Source: Flavobacterium terrigena
GTDB lineage: Bacteria > Bacteroidota > Bacteroidia > Flavobacteriales > Flavobacteriaceae
Assembly (NCBI RefSeq): GCF_900108955.1
Contig: NZ_FNYA01000004.1
Span: 186,001 to 250,000, forward strand
DNA: 64,000 nucleotides
Direction: 5' to 3'
Shown here: positions 47,512-57,643 of the stretch, piece after piece
Layout: every line of letters begins with the position of its first letter
Position numbering within the stretch: the first letter of the stretch is position 1
Notes under the pieces: model-generated
What the model was told of the DNA's origin: nothing
The model's database searches: none
The model's input: only the letters and a program-made list of their open reading frames with translations
Translations under genes and position numbers: made by a program

Positions 47512-48233
47512 TGAAAAACAATATTCAGAGTTTATTGAAGCGTGATCTAGAAGTAATTCCTTTGATGGCGTATTTTATTTTTTATTTCTTATATCTGGTT
47601 TTTGATAGGATATTAGAGCAGGAAGATTATGCTATATTAGTTAAACCCATAATAATTCCAATAATTGCCTTTCTGTATTTAACTAATAAAAAAAGTAAGC
47701 GCACTGTCTTAAATATTGCATTATTAGTTTTAATTTTTGTTTCAGACAATTCTACACTACTTGAAATAAGATCTTTTTATGTTTACGCCACTATTATTTA
47801 TATGCTAAGCGTTTATATTTTATTTTATTATGCTTTATTGGATATGAAGTATTTTCAGAGAAAAAGACAATTTAGTAATAAAGTTGGTTTTGTTTTGGCA
47901 AGTATATTTATAATTAGCCTACTTTATTTATTTTTCAATTATAATATTGTTGATAAAGCCGCAGAAAAATTTGTAGCATTTGAATATATGATCATATTTA
48001 TGCTATTGTTTCTACTAAGTATGTTTAACTTTATTCAACTAAAATCAAAAAAGACAAAGTATTTATTCTTAATGATACTTTGTCTTTTCTTATCACATTT
48101 GTGTTTTTCAATGCATAAGTATTATAATGGACATGTTATCTTTAAGTATTTAATTTGTCTTGTAGAAACACCAGTTTATTATTTTTTACTGAAATATTTA
48201 CTTAGAAAAGATAAAGAAATTATTGAACAATAA
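47511..48233 (+). CDS. YhhN/TMEM86-like integral membrane protein (tentative), second copy
   Basis: A 240-residue protein with the same layout as the preceding one: about eight hydrophobic segments and VKPIIIPIIAFLYLTNKKSKR near residue 40, parallel to TKPLFLPVLFLYYIKKSKGN in its neighbour. The start codon overlaps the upstream stop. The pair looks like a tandem duplication that has since diverged. The function is unproven. Confidence 0.5.
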
Positions 48234-49137
48234 TATTCTTTTCCTGGCTGATATATTTTGAATCATCACTTAAATAAAAATCAATTCTCCCTAAGTTTAT
48301 TCCGTATGCACCAACTTGATTTACTACAACTTGTTTGCCAACTTTATTCGTTTTAATAATTGGTTTGTCTAAGAAAGTATGCGTGTGTCCGCCAATAATC
48401 AAATCAATGTCTTTCGTAGCTTCTGCTAATTTCATATCCGAAGGTTTTTCAGCTTCGTTTTTATAATCAAATCCTAAATGCGATAAACAAATGATTAAAT
48501 CGCATTTTTCTGTTTCTTTTAATGTTTTTGAAATATCCGTTGCTACTTCAATTGGGTTGTTGTAAATGGTTTCTTTGTATAATTTTTTATCTACTAAACC
48601 TTCTAATTGAACGCCTAAACCAAAAACACCAATTTTAATTCCGTCTTTTATAAATGTCTTATAAGGTTTTACTATTCCATTCAACACGGTATTCTTAAAA
48701 TCATAATTTGCAGAAACAAATTCAAAGTTAGCATGAGGCAATTGGGCATAAAATCCATCAATTCCATTGTCGAAATCATGATTTCCCATAGTGGCTAAAT
48801 CGTATTTCATCATACTCATTAGTTTGAATTCTAATTCGCCACCATAATAATTGAAATAAGGTGTTCCTTGAAAAATATCACCGGCATCTAACAATAAAAC
48901 ATTCGTTTCTTCTTTTCGAATTTGTTCAATTAAGCTCGCACGTCTTGCCACGCCGCCCATTGCTGGATTTTTAGGATGATTTTCTGGAAATGGGTCAATG
49001 TGACTGTGTACGTCGTTAGTATGTAAAATTGTAATTTTACGCTCTTTTACGGTTGCAAAACTCGATAAAGAAACGCCACTAAGAGTTACTAAAGCTGAAG
49101 TTGCTGCTGTATTTTTTATAAAAGTTCTTCTTTTCAT
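48220..49137 (-). CDS. 5'-nucleotidase-type metallophosphoesterase (catalytic half)
   Basis: A 305-residue exported protein. The signal region MKRRTFIKNTAATSALVTLSGV has an RR pair, so Tat export is possible. The dimetal phosphoesterase motifs are complete: ILHTNDVHSHIDP, DAGDIFQGTPYFN, MGNHDFDNG, CLSHLGFD and IIGGHTHTF. In UshA-type 5'-nucleotidases this catalytic domain is fused to a substrate-binding C-terminal domain. Here that second part is a separate gene immediately upstream in the operon (49144-49926), so the enzyme is split. The 3' end overlaps the convergent membrane-protein gene by 14 bp. Confidence 0.9.
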   Translation of the reverse strand: MKRRTFIKNTAATSALVTLSGVSLSSFATVKERKITILHTNDVHSHIDPFPENHPKNPAMGGVARRASLIEQIRKEETNVLLLDAGDIFQGTPYFNYYGGELEFKLMSMMKYDLATMGNHDFDNGIDGFYAQLPHANFEFVSANYDFKNTVLNGIVKPYKTFIKDGIKIGVFGLGVQLEGLVDKKLYKETIYNNPIEVATDISKTLKETEKCDLIICLSHLGFDYKNEAEKPSDMKLAEATKDIDLIIGGHTHTFLDKPIIKTNKVGKQVVVNQVGAYGINLGRIDFYLSDDSKYISQEKNIIVQ

Positions 49138-49143
49138 TTTGTA

Positions 49144-49926
49144 CTATTCTTTAATAATTCTTGGTGAATTGGATGCTACAATTGATTTATACTTGTAGAA
49201 ATAATCAATTAACACATTTCTTATTTTATAATTCAAATCATAAGTTCCTTCATTTTTAAGGAAAAAAGTCATGTTGTCGCCTCCATTTGATAAATAATCA
49301 GAAGTTAAAACATAATATATTTTTGAATTATCAATGGGTTTGTCTTCAAATAAAATTTTGGTGATTTCACTGTTTGAGTTCAAATAAATTTTCAAACCAT
49401 TTAGTGGATGTGGTTTTTTTTCTGTGATAATATGTTGTGCTAAAGTCTTAATTTGTTCACCTTTCAGTGCTACAACAATTAAGCTATTTTCAAAGGGCAT
49501 AACTTCAAATGCATTTCTTTTCGTGATATTTCCTTTCGGGATGATAGAACGAATTCCACCATTATTAAATAAAGTAATGTCAATTTTCTTATTTTCTCTT
49601 TTTAAAAAAATCGGATTGGCTAATTCAAAACAAGCATCAGCCATAAAATTTCCAATATTGGATTGCCATTCGCCTTTGTTTTTATCTAAAGTTTCTGGAC
49701 AATAGGAGATAACGCTGTCTAAATCTTTGTCAATATGAGTTCTATAAGGTTTTATGAAAGACTCAATGTTTTCATTTGTGGCGTAATTTTTATTGACTTC
49801 AATCTTTTTTCCTTCAACTAAATAGTTGTTGTACGATTTTGTTTTGCAAGAAGCTAAACTTAATAATGTTAAAGTTGTAACAAAAATTGTGTAAAGATGA
49901 TTAGTATTTTTACTTTTGAATGTCAT
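49144..49926 (-). CDS. 5'-nucleotidase C-terminal domain lipoprotein
   Basis: A 260-residue protein from ATG at 49926 (the frame opens earlier with TTG). It has a signal peptide with LASC lipobox, then the 5'-nucleotidase C-terminal fold: WQSNIGNFMADA, ITLFNNGGIRSIIPKGNITKRNAFEVMPFENSLIVV, ALKGEQIKTL, and YYVLTSDYLSNGGDNMTFF. This domain binds the nucleoside in UshA-like enzymes. It lies 6 bp upstream of the catalytic-half gene in the same operon, and the two products probably act together in the periplasm. Confidence 0.9.
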   Translation of the reverse strand: MTFKSKNTNHLYTIFVTTLTLLSLASCKTKSYNNYLVEGKKIEVNKNYATNENIESFIKPYRTHIDKDLDSVISYCPETLDKNKGEWQSNIGNFMADACFELANPIFLKRENKKIDITLFNNGGIRSIIPKGNITKRNAFEVMPFENSLIVVALKGEQIKTLAQHIITEKKPHPLNGLKIYLNSNSEITKILFEDKPIDNSKIYYVLTSDYLSNGGDNMTFFLKNEGTYDLNYKIRNVLIDYFYKYKSIVASNSPRIIKE

Positions 49927-49972
49927 ATATTCCAATAGATTACTTTAATTTTGTAAAAGAAGTAAAGTTACA

Positions 49973-50491
49973 ATGATTTCTAAAATAATAAAGGATTTTT
50001 TTCTTAAAAGAAAGGTAAATAATAGGTTAAAAGATTATCAATTACAAGTGTCTTCAAACAAGATAGTTAAAGTTGGTGTGTTGATTGATGGGAATTATTT
50101 TACGAATCAAGAATTATTAGTTGAAGAAATTGCGAAACACGGCATTGTAAAAGAAAACATTGAAATTTTGTCTTTTGTAAACAAGAATAAGAAAACATTA
50201 TTGGAAAAATTTGATTATTTTTTCAGGAAAGATATTTCATTTGGTGGGTTGTTTAAAAGCGAAAGAGTTACTAATTTTACCGACCAACCTTTTGACATGT
50301 TAATTAGTTATTACGACATTCAAAAGCCAACATTATTATTAGTTACAAAAAGTTCAAAAGCCAAGTTTAAGGTTGGTTTTCAAACGATTGATAAAAGAAT
50401 TAATCATTTGTCAATCAATTCAGTAGCGGAAAATTACACGGAATTTATTTCGGAATTATTTAAATATTTAAAAATACTAAAAAAAATATAA
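49973..50491 (+). CDS. DUF6913 family protein
   Basis: A 172-residue cytoplasmic protein with a basic start ([17 protein letters not shown]). It contains [41 protein letters not shown], and [20 protein letters not shown]. This pattern matches the DUF6913 family found beside dapA in Flavobacteria. It ends 1 bp before dapA and is probably co-transcribed. Function unknown. Confidence 0.75.
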   Translation: MISKIIKDFFLKRKVNNRLKDYQLQVSSNKIVKVGVLIDGNYFTNQELLVEEIAKHGIVKENIEILSFVNKNKKTLLEKFDYFFRKDISFGGLFKSERVTNFTDQPFDMLISYYDIQKPTLLLVTKSSKAKFKVGFQTIDKRINHLSINSVAENYTEFISELFKYLKILKKI

Positions 50492-50492
50492 C

Positions 50493-51371
50493 ATGCAATC
50501 ATTAATCGGAACAGGAGTGGCGCTGGTTACACCTTTCAAAAAAGATTTTTCTGTAGATACAGAAGCTTTAGCTAAAATTACAAACTACGTTATTGAAGGC
50601 GGAGTAGAATATTTAGTAATATTAGGAACAACAGCAGAAAGCGCAACTCTAAACGCTGATGAAAAAGAACTAGTAATTCAAACAATTATTGCTGCGAATA
50701 ACGGTAGAGTACCAATGGTTTTAGGTGTTGGTGGAAACAATACAGCAGATGTAGTTGCAGAATTAAAAACAAGAGATTTATCACAGTTTGCTGCGATTTT
50801 ATCAGTTTCTCCATACTATAACAAACCTACTCAAGAAGGAATTTATCAGCATTTCAAAGCAGTTTCTGAAGCGTCGCCAATTTCAATTATTTTATATAAT
50901 GTTCCAGGAAGAACAGCTAGTAATATGTTACCAAGTACGGTAATTAGATTAGCAAACGATTTTAAAAATGTTATTGGAATTAAAGAAGCAGCTGGAGATA
51001 TTGTTCAAGCGATGAAATTAATTCAAACTAAACCAGAAGGTTTCTTAGTAATTTCTGGTGATGATATGATTACGTTACCGATGGTTTTAGCTGGTGGAGC
51101 AGGAGTAATTTCTGTAATTGGAGAAGGTTTTCCGAAGGAATTTTCAGAAATGGTACGTTTAGGATTAAACAAAAAAGCAGTTGAAGCTTACAAAATTCAT
51201 TACAAATTAGCCGATTCAATTGATATGATTTTCGAACAAGGAAACCCTGCAGGTATTAAAGAAGTCTTTAAACACTTGGGATTATCTGAAAATATCGTAC
51301 GTTTGCCGTTAGTAACTGTTGATGAAAACTTATCTGGAAGATTATCAAATTTCATTAAAAATTTAGGTTAA
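50493..51371 (+). CDS. dapA: 4-hydroxy-tetrahydrodipicolinate synthase
   Basis: A 292-residue TIM-barrel enzyme that condenses pyruvate with aspartate semialdehyde in lysine/meso-DAP synthesis. [10 protein letters not shown] lies at the N-terminus, GTTAESATL at 45-53, Tyr135 in YNVPGRTA, and the Schiff-base Lys164 in GIKEAAGD. It continues [22 protein letters not shown]. Complete. Followed by bamD with its own promoter. Confidence 0.97.
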   Translation: MQSLIGTGVALVTPFKKDFSVDTEALAKITNYVIEGGVEYLVILGTTAESATLNADEKELVIQTIIAANNGRVPMVLGVGGNNTADVVAELKTRDLSQFAAILSVSPYYNKPTQEGIYQHFKAVSEASPISIILYNVPGRTASNMLPSTVIRLANDFKNVIGIKEAAGDIVQAMKLIQTKPEGFLVISGDDMITLPMVLAGGAGVISVIGEGFPKEFSEMVRLGLNKKAVEAYKIHYKLADSIDMIFEQGNPAGIKEVFKHLGLSENIVRLPLVTVDENLSGRLSNFIKNLG

Positions 51372-51380
51372 AAATCTTTT

Positions 51381-51410
51381 TTGTAAAACATAAAAATATA
51401 TCTACCTTTG
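51381..51410 (+). promoter_or_regulatory. Promoter of bamD
   Basis: TTG at 51381-51383, 19 bases, then TACCTTTG at 51403-51410: a full Bacteroidetes promoter match. It lies 46 bp before the bamD ATG at 51457. Confidence 0.85.
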
Positions 51411-51456
51411 CAGTTGCTTTTTCAAAGTGTGCAAAAGGCATAACGTAACAATAAAT

Positions 51457-52263
51457 ATGAACAAATTTTTATATATACTTTTAGCAATACTAACATTATC
51501 ATCTTGTAGTGAATATCAAAAAGCTTTAAAATCTGATGATGTAGAATTCAAAACAAAAGTTTTTCACACACAAATTGAAAAGAAAAAGTATTCTAAAGCA
51601 ATAAGATTGTTTGAACAATATGCCACTTCTTATAGAGGAAAACCTCAAGGAGAAAGCGCTTTTTTCAATTATGCAAAAGCATTATATGCTACAAAACAGT
51701 ATATTACTGCAGCATACCAATTTGAAAGTTTTGCAAGTAGTTACCCAAAAAGTGCTAATGCTGAAGAAGCAGCCTTTTTAGGAGCTGAAAGTTATAGTAG
51801 AGTTTCGCCGATTTATAGTTTAGATCAAGTTGATACAGATAAAGCATTAAGTAAGATTCAAATTTTTGCTAATAAATATCCAAATTCTCAATATTTGCCA
51901 AAAGCAAACGAAATTGTAAAAGTGTTATCTGAAAAATTAGAATTAAAAGCATTTGAAATTGCTAAACAATATAATACAATTGGAGAATTTACTAGAGATT
52001 ATAATGCCGCAATTAAAGCATTAGATAACTTTGTTTTAAATTATCCAGGTTCAAAATTTAAAGAAGACGCTTTGTTTTATAAATACGATTCAATGTACAA
52101 ATTAGCGTTGAATAGTATTCCATCTAAAAAGCAAGAAAGATTAAATTCGGCTAAAACTTATTATCAAAGTTTAATCAAATTTAAAGCAGATACCAAGTAT
52201 TTAGAGAAATCTAATAAAATGCTTGAAACAGTAGATAAAGAATTGAAACAATATACAAATTAA
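51457..52263 (+). CDS. bamD: Outer membrane assembly lipoprotein BamD
   Basis: A 268-residue lipoprotein from ATG at 51457 (the longer frame at 51427 would begin near the transcription start). Lipobox LSSC followed by SEYQKALKSDD. TPR-type repeats include YSKAIRLFEQYATSYRGKPQGESAFFNYAKALYATKQYITAAYQFESFASSYPKS and NYPGSKFKEDALFY. BamD is an essential part of the Bam complex that inserts outer-membrane barrels. It lies 8 bp before rpoZ. Confidence 0.95.
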   Translation: MNKFLYILLAILTLSSCSEYQKALKSDDVEFKTKVFHTQIEKKKYSKAIRLFEQYATSYRGKPQGESAFFNYAKALYATKQYITAAYQFESFASSYPKSANAEEAAFLGAESYSRVSPIYSLDQVDTDKALSKIQIFANKYPNSQYLPKANEIVKVLSEKLELKAFEIAKQYNTIGEFTRDYNAAIKALDNFVLNYPGSKFKEDALFYKYDSMYKLALNSIPSKKQERLNSAKTYYQSLIKFKADTKYLEKSNKMLETVDKELKQYTN

Positions 52264-52271
52264 TCATTATT

Positions 52272-52586
52272 ATGGATTTAAAGAAAACAAATGCTCCAGT
52301 AAACACTATAACTTACAATAAAAGTGTAATTGAAGAACCAACTGGAAATGTATATGAAGCAATTACTATAATAGCACGTAGAGCAAATCAAATTAATTCT
52401 GAAATTAAAAAAGAATTATTAGATAAGTTAGACGAATTTGCTACTTATAATGATAGTTTAGAGGAAGTTTTCGAAAATAAAGAACAAATTGAAGTTTCTA
52501 AATATTACGAAAAATTACCTAAACCACATGCTTTAGCTGTTCAAGAATGGTTAGAGGATAAAATTTATCATAGAGATACTAAATAA
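52272..52586 (+). CDS. rpoZ: RNA polymerase omega subunit (Bacteroidetes RpoZ)
   Basis: A 104-residue protein with the Bacteroidetes omega pattern: TGNVYEAITIIARRANQINSEIKKELLDKLDEFA, followed by an acidic middle and KLPKPHALAVQEWLEDKIYHR. Omega helps fold the beta' subunit. It sits between bamD and coaBC, the usual Flavobacterium order. Confidence 0.9.
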   Translation: MDLKKTNAPVNTITYNKSVIEEPTGNVYEAITIIARRANQINSEIKKELLDKLDEFATYNDSLEEVFENKEQIEVSKYYEKLPKPHALAVQEWLEDKIYHRDTK

Positions 52587-52601
52587 TTTAAACTTATATT
52601 A

Positions 52602-53813
52602 ATGTCTGTTTTAAACGGTAAAAACGTTTTGCTAGGTGTTTCTGGCGGAATCGCAGCTTATAAAACAGCATCATTAGTAAGACTTCTTATAAAAGCAGGT
52701 GCACATGTACAAGTTGTCATGACACCTGCTTCTCTTGATTTTGTTACCCCGTTAACATTATCAACGCTTTCAAAAAATCCAGTTTATAGTACGTTTTATA
52801 ACGAAGAAGATGCAAATGCTACTTGGAATAATCATGTAGAATTAGCACTTTGGGCAGATTATATGCTTATTGCACCTGCAACAGCTAATACTTTGTCGAA
52901 AATGGCATCTGGTACTTGTGATAACTTGCTAATGGCAACGTATTTGTCTGCAAAATGTCCAGTATATTTTGCTCCAGCAATGGATTTAGATATGTACATT
53001 CATCCTACAACTAAAATTAATTTCGATAAATTACAAAGTTTCGGAAACACTATAATCCCTGCAGAAAGCGGCGAATTAGCGAGTGGTTTAAGTGGTGAAG
53101 GTAGAATGGCTGAGCCAGAAAATATTATTCAATTTATTGAAAAAGATTTGGAAAGTAAATTACCTCTTAAAGGTAAAAAAGTCTTAATTACTGCTGGTCC
53201 AACTTATGAAGCTATTGATCCTGTTCGTTTCATAGGAAATCATTCCTCTGGAAAGATGGGATTTGATATTGCAACTGCCGCCGCAAATTTAGGTGCAGAA
53301 GTTGTTTTGGTTTCTGGACCAACACATTTGCAAATGAAGAACAGTTCGGTAAAAGTAATAAGAGTAACTTCGGCAGATGAAATGTATGAAGCATGTCATC
53401 AATATTTTTCAACTACTGATGTAGCTATCGCTGCTGCTGCTGTTGCCGATTATAAGCCAAAAAATGTGGCCACTCAGAAAATAAAAAAGACGGAAGAAAC
53501 GTTTACTATAGAGCTAGAAAAAAATAAAGATATTTTATTATCTTTAGGTCAGATTAAAAAGAATCAATTTTTAATTGGCTTTGCTTTAGAGACTGAAAAT
53601 GAGATAGAAAACGCAAAAATTAAAATTGAAAAGAAGAATTTAGACTTAATTGTCTTGAATTCTTTAAAAGATAAAGGTGCAGGTTTTGGAAAACCAACGA
53701 ATAAAGTTACTTTTATTGATAAAGATTTTAATATATTTGAGAATCCTTTAAAATCTAAGGAATTAGTTGCCGAAGATATTGTTAACCTAATTGTGAAAAA
53801 ATATGCGAATTAA
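52602..53813 (+). CDS. coaBC: Bifunctional phosphopantothenoylcysteine decarboxylase / phosphopantothenate-cysteine ligase
   Basis: A 403-residue fused enzyme of coenzyme A synthesis. The N-terminal CoaC flavoprotein part contains VLLGVSGGIAAYKT and IAPATANTLSKMASG, plus NNHVELALWADY with the active His. The C-terminal CoaB part from about 190 contains VLITAGPTYEAIDPVRFIGNHSSGKMGFDIA and AAAVADYKPK. Both halves are complete. It overlaps the next gene by 11 bp. Confidence 0.97.
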   Translation: MSVLNGKNVLLGVSGGIAAYKTASLVRLLIKAGAHVQVVMTPASLDFVTPLTLSTLSKNPVYSTFYNEEDANATWNNHVELALWADYMLIAPATANTLSKMASGTCDNLLMATYLSAKCPVYFAPAMDLDMYIHPTTKINFDKLQSFGNTIIPAESGELASGLSGEGRMAEPENIIQFIEKDLESKLPLKGKKVLITAGPTYEAIDPVRFIGNHSSGKMGFDIATAAANLGAEVVLVSGPTHLQMKNSSVKVIRVTSADEMYEACHQYFSTTDVAIAAAAVADYKPKNVATQKIKKTEETFTIELEKNKDILLSLGQIKKNQFLIGFALETENEIENAKIKIEKKNLDLIVLNSLKDKGAGFGKPTNKVTFIDKDFNIFENPLKSKELVAEDIVNLIVKKYAN

Positions 53814-54687
53814 ATTTTTAATACTATTTGTTTTAAGTGCTTTTTGTGCATCTTCACAAGAATTAAAAGCAGTAGTTTCTATAAATTCTGCTCAGGTTAC
53901 AAACGTAAATCCTCAGATTTTTAAGAATTTAGAAAAACAAATTTTCGATTTTTTAAATAATACTAAATTTTCAGATAAAGTTGTAAAACAAAATGAAAAA
54001 GTAAATTGTTCATTTTTCTTTATCGTAAATAAATTTGAAGCCAATAATTTCGAAGTTACTTTACAAGTAAATTCAACCAGACCAGTTTTCAATTCAACTT
54101 TTACAACACCAATTCTAAATATTAATGATAAAGACGTAAGTTTTAAATACATTGAATTTGAAAACTTAATTTACGATCAAAATTCATTTACTTCAAATTT
54201 AGTATCCGTTTTATCTTTTTATGCGAATATTGTTTTAGCCTCTGATGCAGATACTTTTTCTGATAAAGGCGGTACAGAATATTTAGAAAGTGCTTTAAAT
54301 ATTTCGAATGTAGCACAATCAAGTGGTTTTTCTGGTTGGGTGCAAACAGGAAAAAAAACAACGAGATATAATTTAATTTCAGATTTAATGTCTAATACTT
54401 TTGATGCTTACAGAGAAACACTATATCAGTATCACATTAATGGATTAGATAAAATGGCAGACGATTTAAAAACCGGGAAATTAGAAATAATCAATTCTAT
54501 TGAAACGTTGCTAAAATTACATAAAGTGAGACCAAATTCACTTTTAGCAAGAACGTTCTTCGATGCTAAAACTGATGAAATTGTAAATATTTTCACTGGT
54601 GGACCAATGTTAGACGTCTCAAAAGTAAAAGATAATTTAGCTACCATTTCTCCGTTAAATTCTTCTAAATGGAATAAAATAAGGTAA
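53803..54687 (+). CDS. DUF4835 family protein (PorD-like T9SS-associated protein)
   Basis: A 294-residue exported protein (signal peptide 1-18, …CASSQ). It fits DUF4835: ELKAVVSINSAQVTNVNPQIFKNLEKQIFDFLNNTKFSD, YANIVLASDADTFSDKGG, and LARTFFDAKTDEIVNIF. Some annotations rename this family PorD and link it to type IX secretion; that link is from recalled family knowledge, not visible here. It overlaps coaBC and precedes recN by 1 bp, a conserved Flavobacterium order. Confidence 0.88.
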   Translation: MRIKFLILFVLSAFCASSQELKAVVSINSAQVTNVNPQIFKNLEKQIFDFLNNTKFSDKVVKQNEKVNCSFFFIVNKFEANNFEVTLQVNSTRPVFNSTFTTPILNINDKDVSFKYIEFENLIYDQNSFTSNLVSVLSFYANIVLASDADTFSDKGGTEYLESALNISNVAQSSGFSGWVQTGKKTTRYNLISDLMSNTFDAYRETLYQYHINGLDKMADDLKTGKLEIINSIETLLKLHKVRPNSLLARTFFDAKTDEIVNIFTGGPMLDVSKVKDNLATISPLNSSKWNKIR

Positions 54688-54688
54688 T

Positions 54689-56341
54689 ATGCTTTTATCT
54701 TTATCAGTTCAAAATTACGCTTTAATAGAACAGCTTAATATTAATTTTACCAATCAGTTTGCTACCATTACTGGAGAAACGGGTGCGGGAAAATCGATAT
54801 TATTAGGTGCTTTAGGTTTGATAATGGGTAATCGTGCCGATTTGTCTTCACTTAAAGATAAAGAAAAAAAATGTGTAGTTGAAGCAAGTTTTGAAGTTTC
54901 GAAATACAATTTAAAACCGCTGTTCGAAGCCAACGATTTAGATTACGAAAACACTACAATAATAAGAAGAGAAATTTTACCTTCAGGTAAATCGCGCGCT
55001 TTCATTAATGATACGCCGGTTAATTTATCGGAACTTCAAATTTTAGCTGAAAATCTTATCGATATACATTCACAGCATCAAACACGTGAATTAGAACAAC
55101 AAAATTACCAGATTTCTATTTTAGATGCCATTGGTACGAATTCGGAAAATCTAAAAGAATACGCAGTTTTATTATCAGATTTTAAACAAAAATCAAAAGA
55201 GTTAGAACAAGCAATTGCAGATAAAAATACCTTATTTACGGCTCAAGAATACAATTCTTATTTGTTAAATGAGTTAATTCAAGTTGGATTACAACCGAAT
55301 GAACAAGCAGAATTGGAAGAAGAATTATTGGGTTTAAATAATTCGGAATTAATTAGCGAAACTTTGAGTAAATTGGTTTCAAGTGCTAATGAAGAGCAAT
55401 TCGGATTCATAAATGCCTTGAAAGAGTGCAAAAATGCTTTGCATAAAATCGCTCCATTTTCAACTTCTTATTCAGAATTATATGAAAGATTAAATTCTTC
55501 ATTGATTGAATTAGAAGATATTGCTGATACGAGTTTCAATTTAGCTGAAAAAAACGTTTACAATCCAGAACGATTAGAATTTATTTCAAGCAGATTACAA
55601 ACGATTTACGATTTACAAAAGAAACACCAAGTTTCTACCATTGAAGATTTAATTGATATTAGAAATCAATTAGACGAAAAAGTGCTTTTAGTTGATAATT
55701 TAGAAGAAAAAATCAATAGTTTGAATGCGTATCTAAGCACGAAAACTGCGGAATTAAATGCAACAGCAAAAAATATTACAGATAACAGGAGTAAGGCTAT
55801 TCCTGTTTTCATAGATAAAATTTCTTCTATTTTGTTCGAATTAGGAATGCCAGATTCGCAATTTAAAATGGAATTAATTCCTTCGAATCAGTTTTTATCG
55901 AACGGAAAAGACGAATTAGAATTATTGTTTTCAGCGAATAAAGGAACGAGCTTAGGTTCGTTTAAAAAAGTGGCTTCAGGTGGAGAAATGTCGAGAATAA
56001 TGTTGGCAATAAAATCTGTTTTAGCTGATTTTTCTCAATTGCCAACTATTTTATTTGATGAAATTGACACAGGAGTTTCTGGTGAAATTGCCTTGAAAAT
56101 GGGAGAAATTATGAGTAAAATGAGCTCGAATCGTCAAGTTTTTGCGATTACACATTTACCTCAAATTGCTTCAAAAGGTGATGCGCAATATAAAGTTTCA
56201 AAAGAGACTGTTGCAGATAATACAATTTCTAAAATTGTCAAATTAAATTCTGATGAACGAATTGTAGAAATTGCTGAAATGTTATCTGGAAAACAAATTA
56301 CAGATTCGGCACTAACTCATGCTAAAACATTATTAAATTAA
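54689..56341 (+). CDS. recN: DNA repair protein RecN
   Basis: A 550-residue SMC-like ATPase for double-strand break repair. Walker A GETGAGKS lies at 29-36. Two long coiled-coil segments flank the middle. The C-terminal ATPase half has FKKVASGGEMSRIMLAIKSV (signature) and ILFDEIDTGVSGEIALKMG (Walker B), then VFAITHLPQIAS. Complete. It is separated from the DUF4835 gene by 1 bp. Confidence 0.97.
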   Translation: MLLSLSVQNYALIEQLNINFTNQFATITGETGAGKSILLGALGLIMGNRADLSSLKDKEKKCVVEASFEVSKYNLKPLFEANDLDYENTTIIRREILPSGKSRAFINDTPVNLSELQILAENLIDIHSQHQTRELEQQNYQISILDAIGTNSENLKEYAVLLSDFKQKSKELEQAIADKNTLFTAQEYNSYLLNELIQVGLQPNEQAELEEELLGLNNSELISETLSKLVSSANEEQFGFINALKECKNALHKIAPFSTSYSELYERLNSSLIELEDIADTSFNLAEKNVYNPERLEFISSRLQTIYDLQKKHQVSTIEDLIDIRNQLDEKVLLVDNLEEKINSLNAYLSTKTAELNATAKNITDNRSKAIPVFIDKISSILFELGMPDSQFKMELIPSNQFLSNGKDELELLFSANKGTSLGSFKKVASGGEMSRIMLAIKSVLADFSQLPTILFDEIDTGVSGEIALKMGEIMSKMSSNRQVFAITHLPQIASKGDAQYKVSKETVADNTISKIVKLNSDERIVEIAEMLSGKQITDSALTHAKTLLN

Positions 56342-56347
56342 AATTTA

Positions 56348-56355
56348 TACTTTTG
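56348..56355 (+). promoter_or_regulatory. -7 promoter element for fabV
   Basis: TACTTTTG matches TANNTTTG and lies 44 bp before the fabV ATG at 56400. A -33 TTG at the ideal distance was not seen. Confidence 0.5.
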
Positions 56356-56399
56356 TAATAGATTTAAAACAAGATACAACAATAATAAAAAATAAAATT

Positions 56400-57590
56400 A
56401 TGATTATAGAGCCAAGAATGCGCGGATTTATATGTTTAACAGCTCATCCAGAAGGTTGTGCACAAAATGTAAAAAATCAAATTGAATATGTGAAGTCAAA
56501 AGGTAAAATTGATGGAGCAAAAAAAGTTTTAGTAATTGGTGCTTCAACTGGTTTTGGTTTAGCTTCAAGAATTACAAGTGCATTTGGTTGTGATGCAGCT
56601 ACAATTGGTGTTTTCTTCGAAAAAGAACCAAGTGAAGGAAAAACAGCAACTCCAGGTTATTATAATTCTGCAGCATTAGAAATTGAAGCAGCAAAAGTGG
56701 GTTTATATGCAAAAAGTATCAATGGTGATGCGTTTTCAAATGAAATTAAGCAACAAACTATCGATTTAATCAAGAAAGATTTAGGTCAAGTTGATTTAGT
56801 AATTTATAGTTTAGCTTCTCCAGTTCGTATGCATCCTACAACAGGTGTTTTACATCGTTCAACATTAAAACCAATTGGTGGAAAATTTACAAACAAAACA
56901 GTTGATTTTCATACAGGAAATGTAACAGAAGTTTCTATTGAACCTGCTAATCAAGAAGATATTGATAATACAGTTGTCGTAATGGGCGGTGAAGATTGGT
57001 CAATGTGGATGAATGCTTTAAAAGATGCTGGAGTTTTAGCAAATGACGCGATGACTTTAGCATATTCTTATATCGGACCAGAAGTTACAGAGCCAGTTTA
57101 CAGAAAAGGAACAATTGGTCGTGCTAAAGATCATTTAGAAGCTACAGCTTTTGAAATTACAAAACAATTAGAAGATGTAAATTGCAAAGCGTATGTTTCA
57201 GTAAATAAAGCGTTAGTAACTCAAGCGAGTTCTGCTATTCCAGTAATTCCATTATACATTTCATTATTATACAAAACAATGAAAGCTGAAGGAATTCATG
57301 AAGGTTGTATTGAACAAATACAGCGTTTATATTCTAACAGATTATTTAGCGGAAATGCTATTCCAACTGATGATAAAGGAAGAATTAGAATTGACGATTG
57401 GGAAATGCGTGACGATGTTCAAGCACAAGTTTCTAAATTATGGGAAGTTGCAACCACAGAAAATCTTTCTGAAATAGGAGATTTAGCTGGTTACAAACAA
57501 GACTTTTTGAACTTATTTGGTTTCGGTTTCGATGGTGTTGACTACCTTGCAGATACTTCAGAATTAGTATTTGTGCCAAGTATGAAATAA
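56400..57590 (+). CDS. fabV: Enoyl-ACP reductase FabV (trans-2-enoyl reductase)
   Basis: A 396-residue NADH-dependent reductase for the last step of fatty-acid elongation. The N-terminus IIEPRMRGFICLTAHPEGCAQNV and NADH-binding VLVIGASTGFGLASRI (about 44-59) are typical. The FabV Y-x8-K active region is in YIGPEVTEPVYRKGTIGRAKDHLE. It ends RIDDWEMRDDVQ...FLNLFGFGFDGVDY. FabV enzymes are triclosan-insensitive in other bacteria. A terminator follows. Confidence 0.97.
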   Translation: MIIEPRMRGFICLTAHPEGCAQNVKNQIEYVKSKGKIDGAKKVLVIGASTGFGLASRITSAFGCDAATIGVFFEKEPSEGKTATPGYYNSAALEIEAAKVGLYAKSINGDAFSNEIKQQTIDLIKKDLGQVDLVIYSLASPVRMHPTTGVLHRSTLKPIGGKFTNKTVDFHTGNVTEVSIEPANQEDIDNTVVVMGGEDWSMWMNALKDAGVLANDAMTLAYSYIGPEVTEPVYRKGTIGRAKDHLEATAFEITKQLEDVNCKAYVSVNKALVTQASSAIPVIPLYISLLYKTMKAEGIHEGCIEQIQRLYSNRLFSGNAIPTDDKGRIRIDDWEMRDDVQAQVSKLWEVATTENLSEIGDLAGYKQDFLNLFGFGFDGVDYLADTSELVFVPSMK

Positions 57591-57617
57591 TTCACATTTT
57601 ATAGAATAAATGTTATA

Positions 57618-57643
57618 AAATCCCGATTCGTTCGGGATTTTTT
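57618..57643 (+). terminator. Intrinsic terminator after fabV
   Basis: Arms AAATCCCGA (57618-57626) and TCGGGATTT (57632-57640) with a 5-base loop and a T-run to 57643. It is similar in core (TCCCGA/TCGGGA) to the terminator at 61621-61649. Confidence 0.9.
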
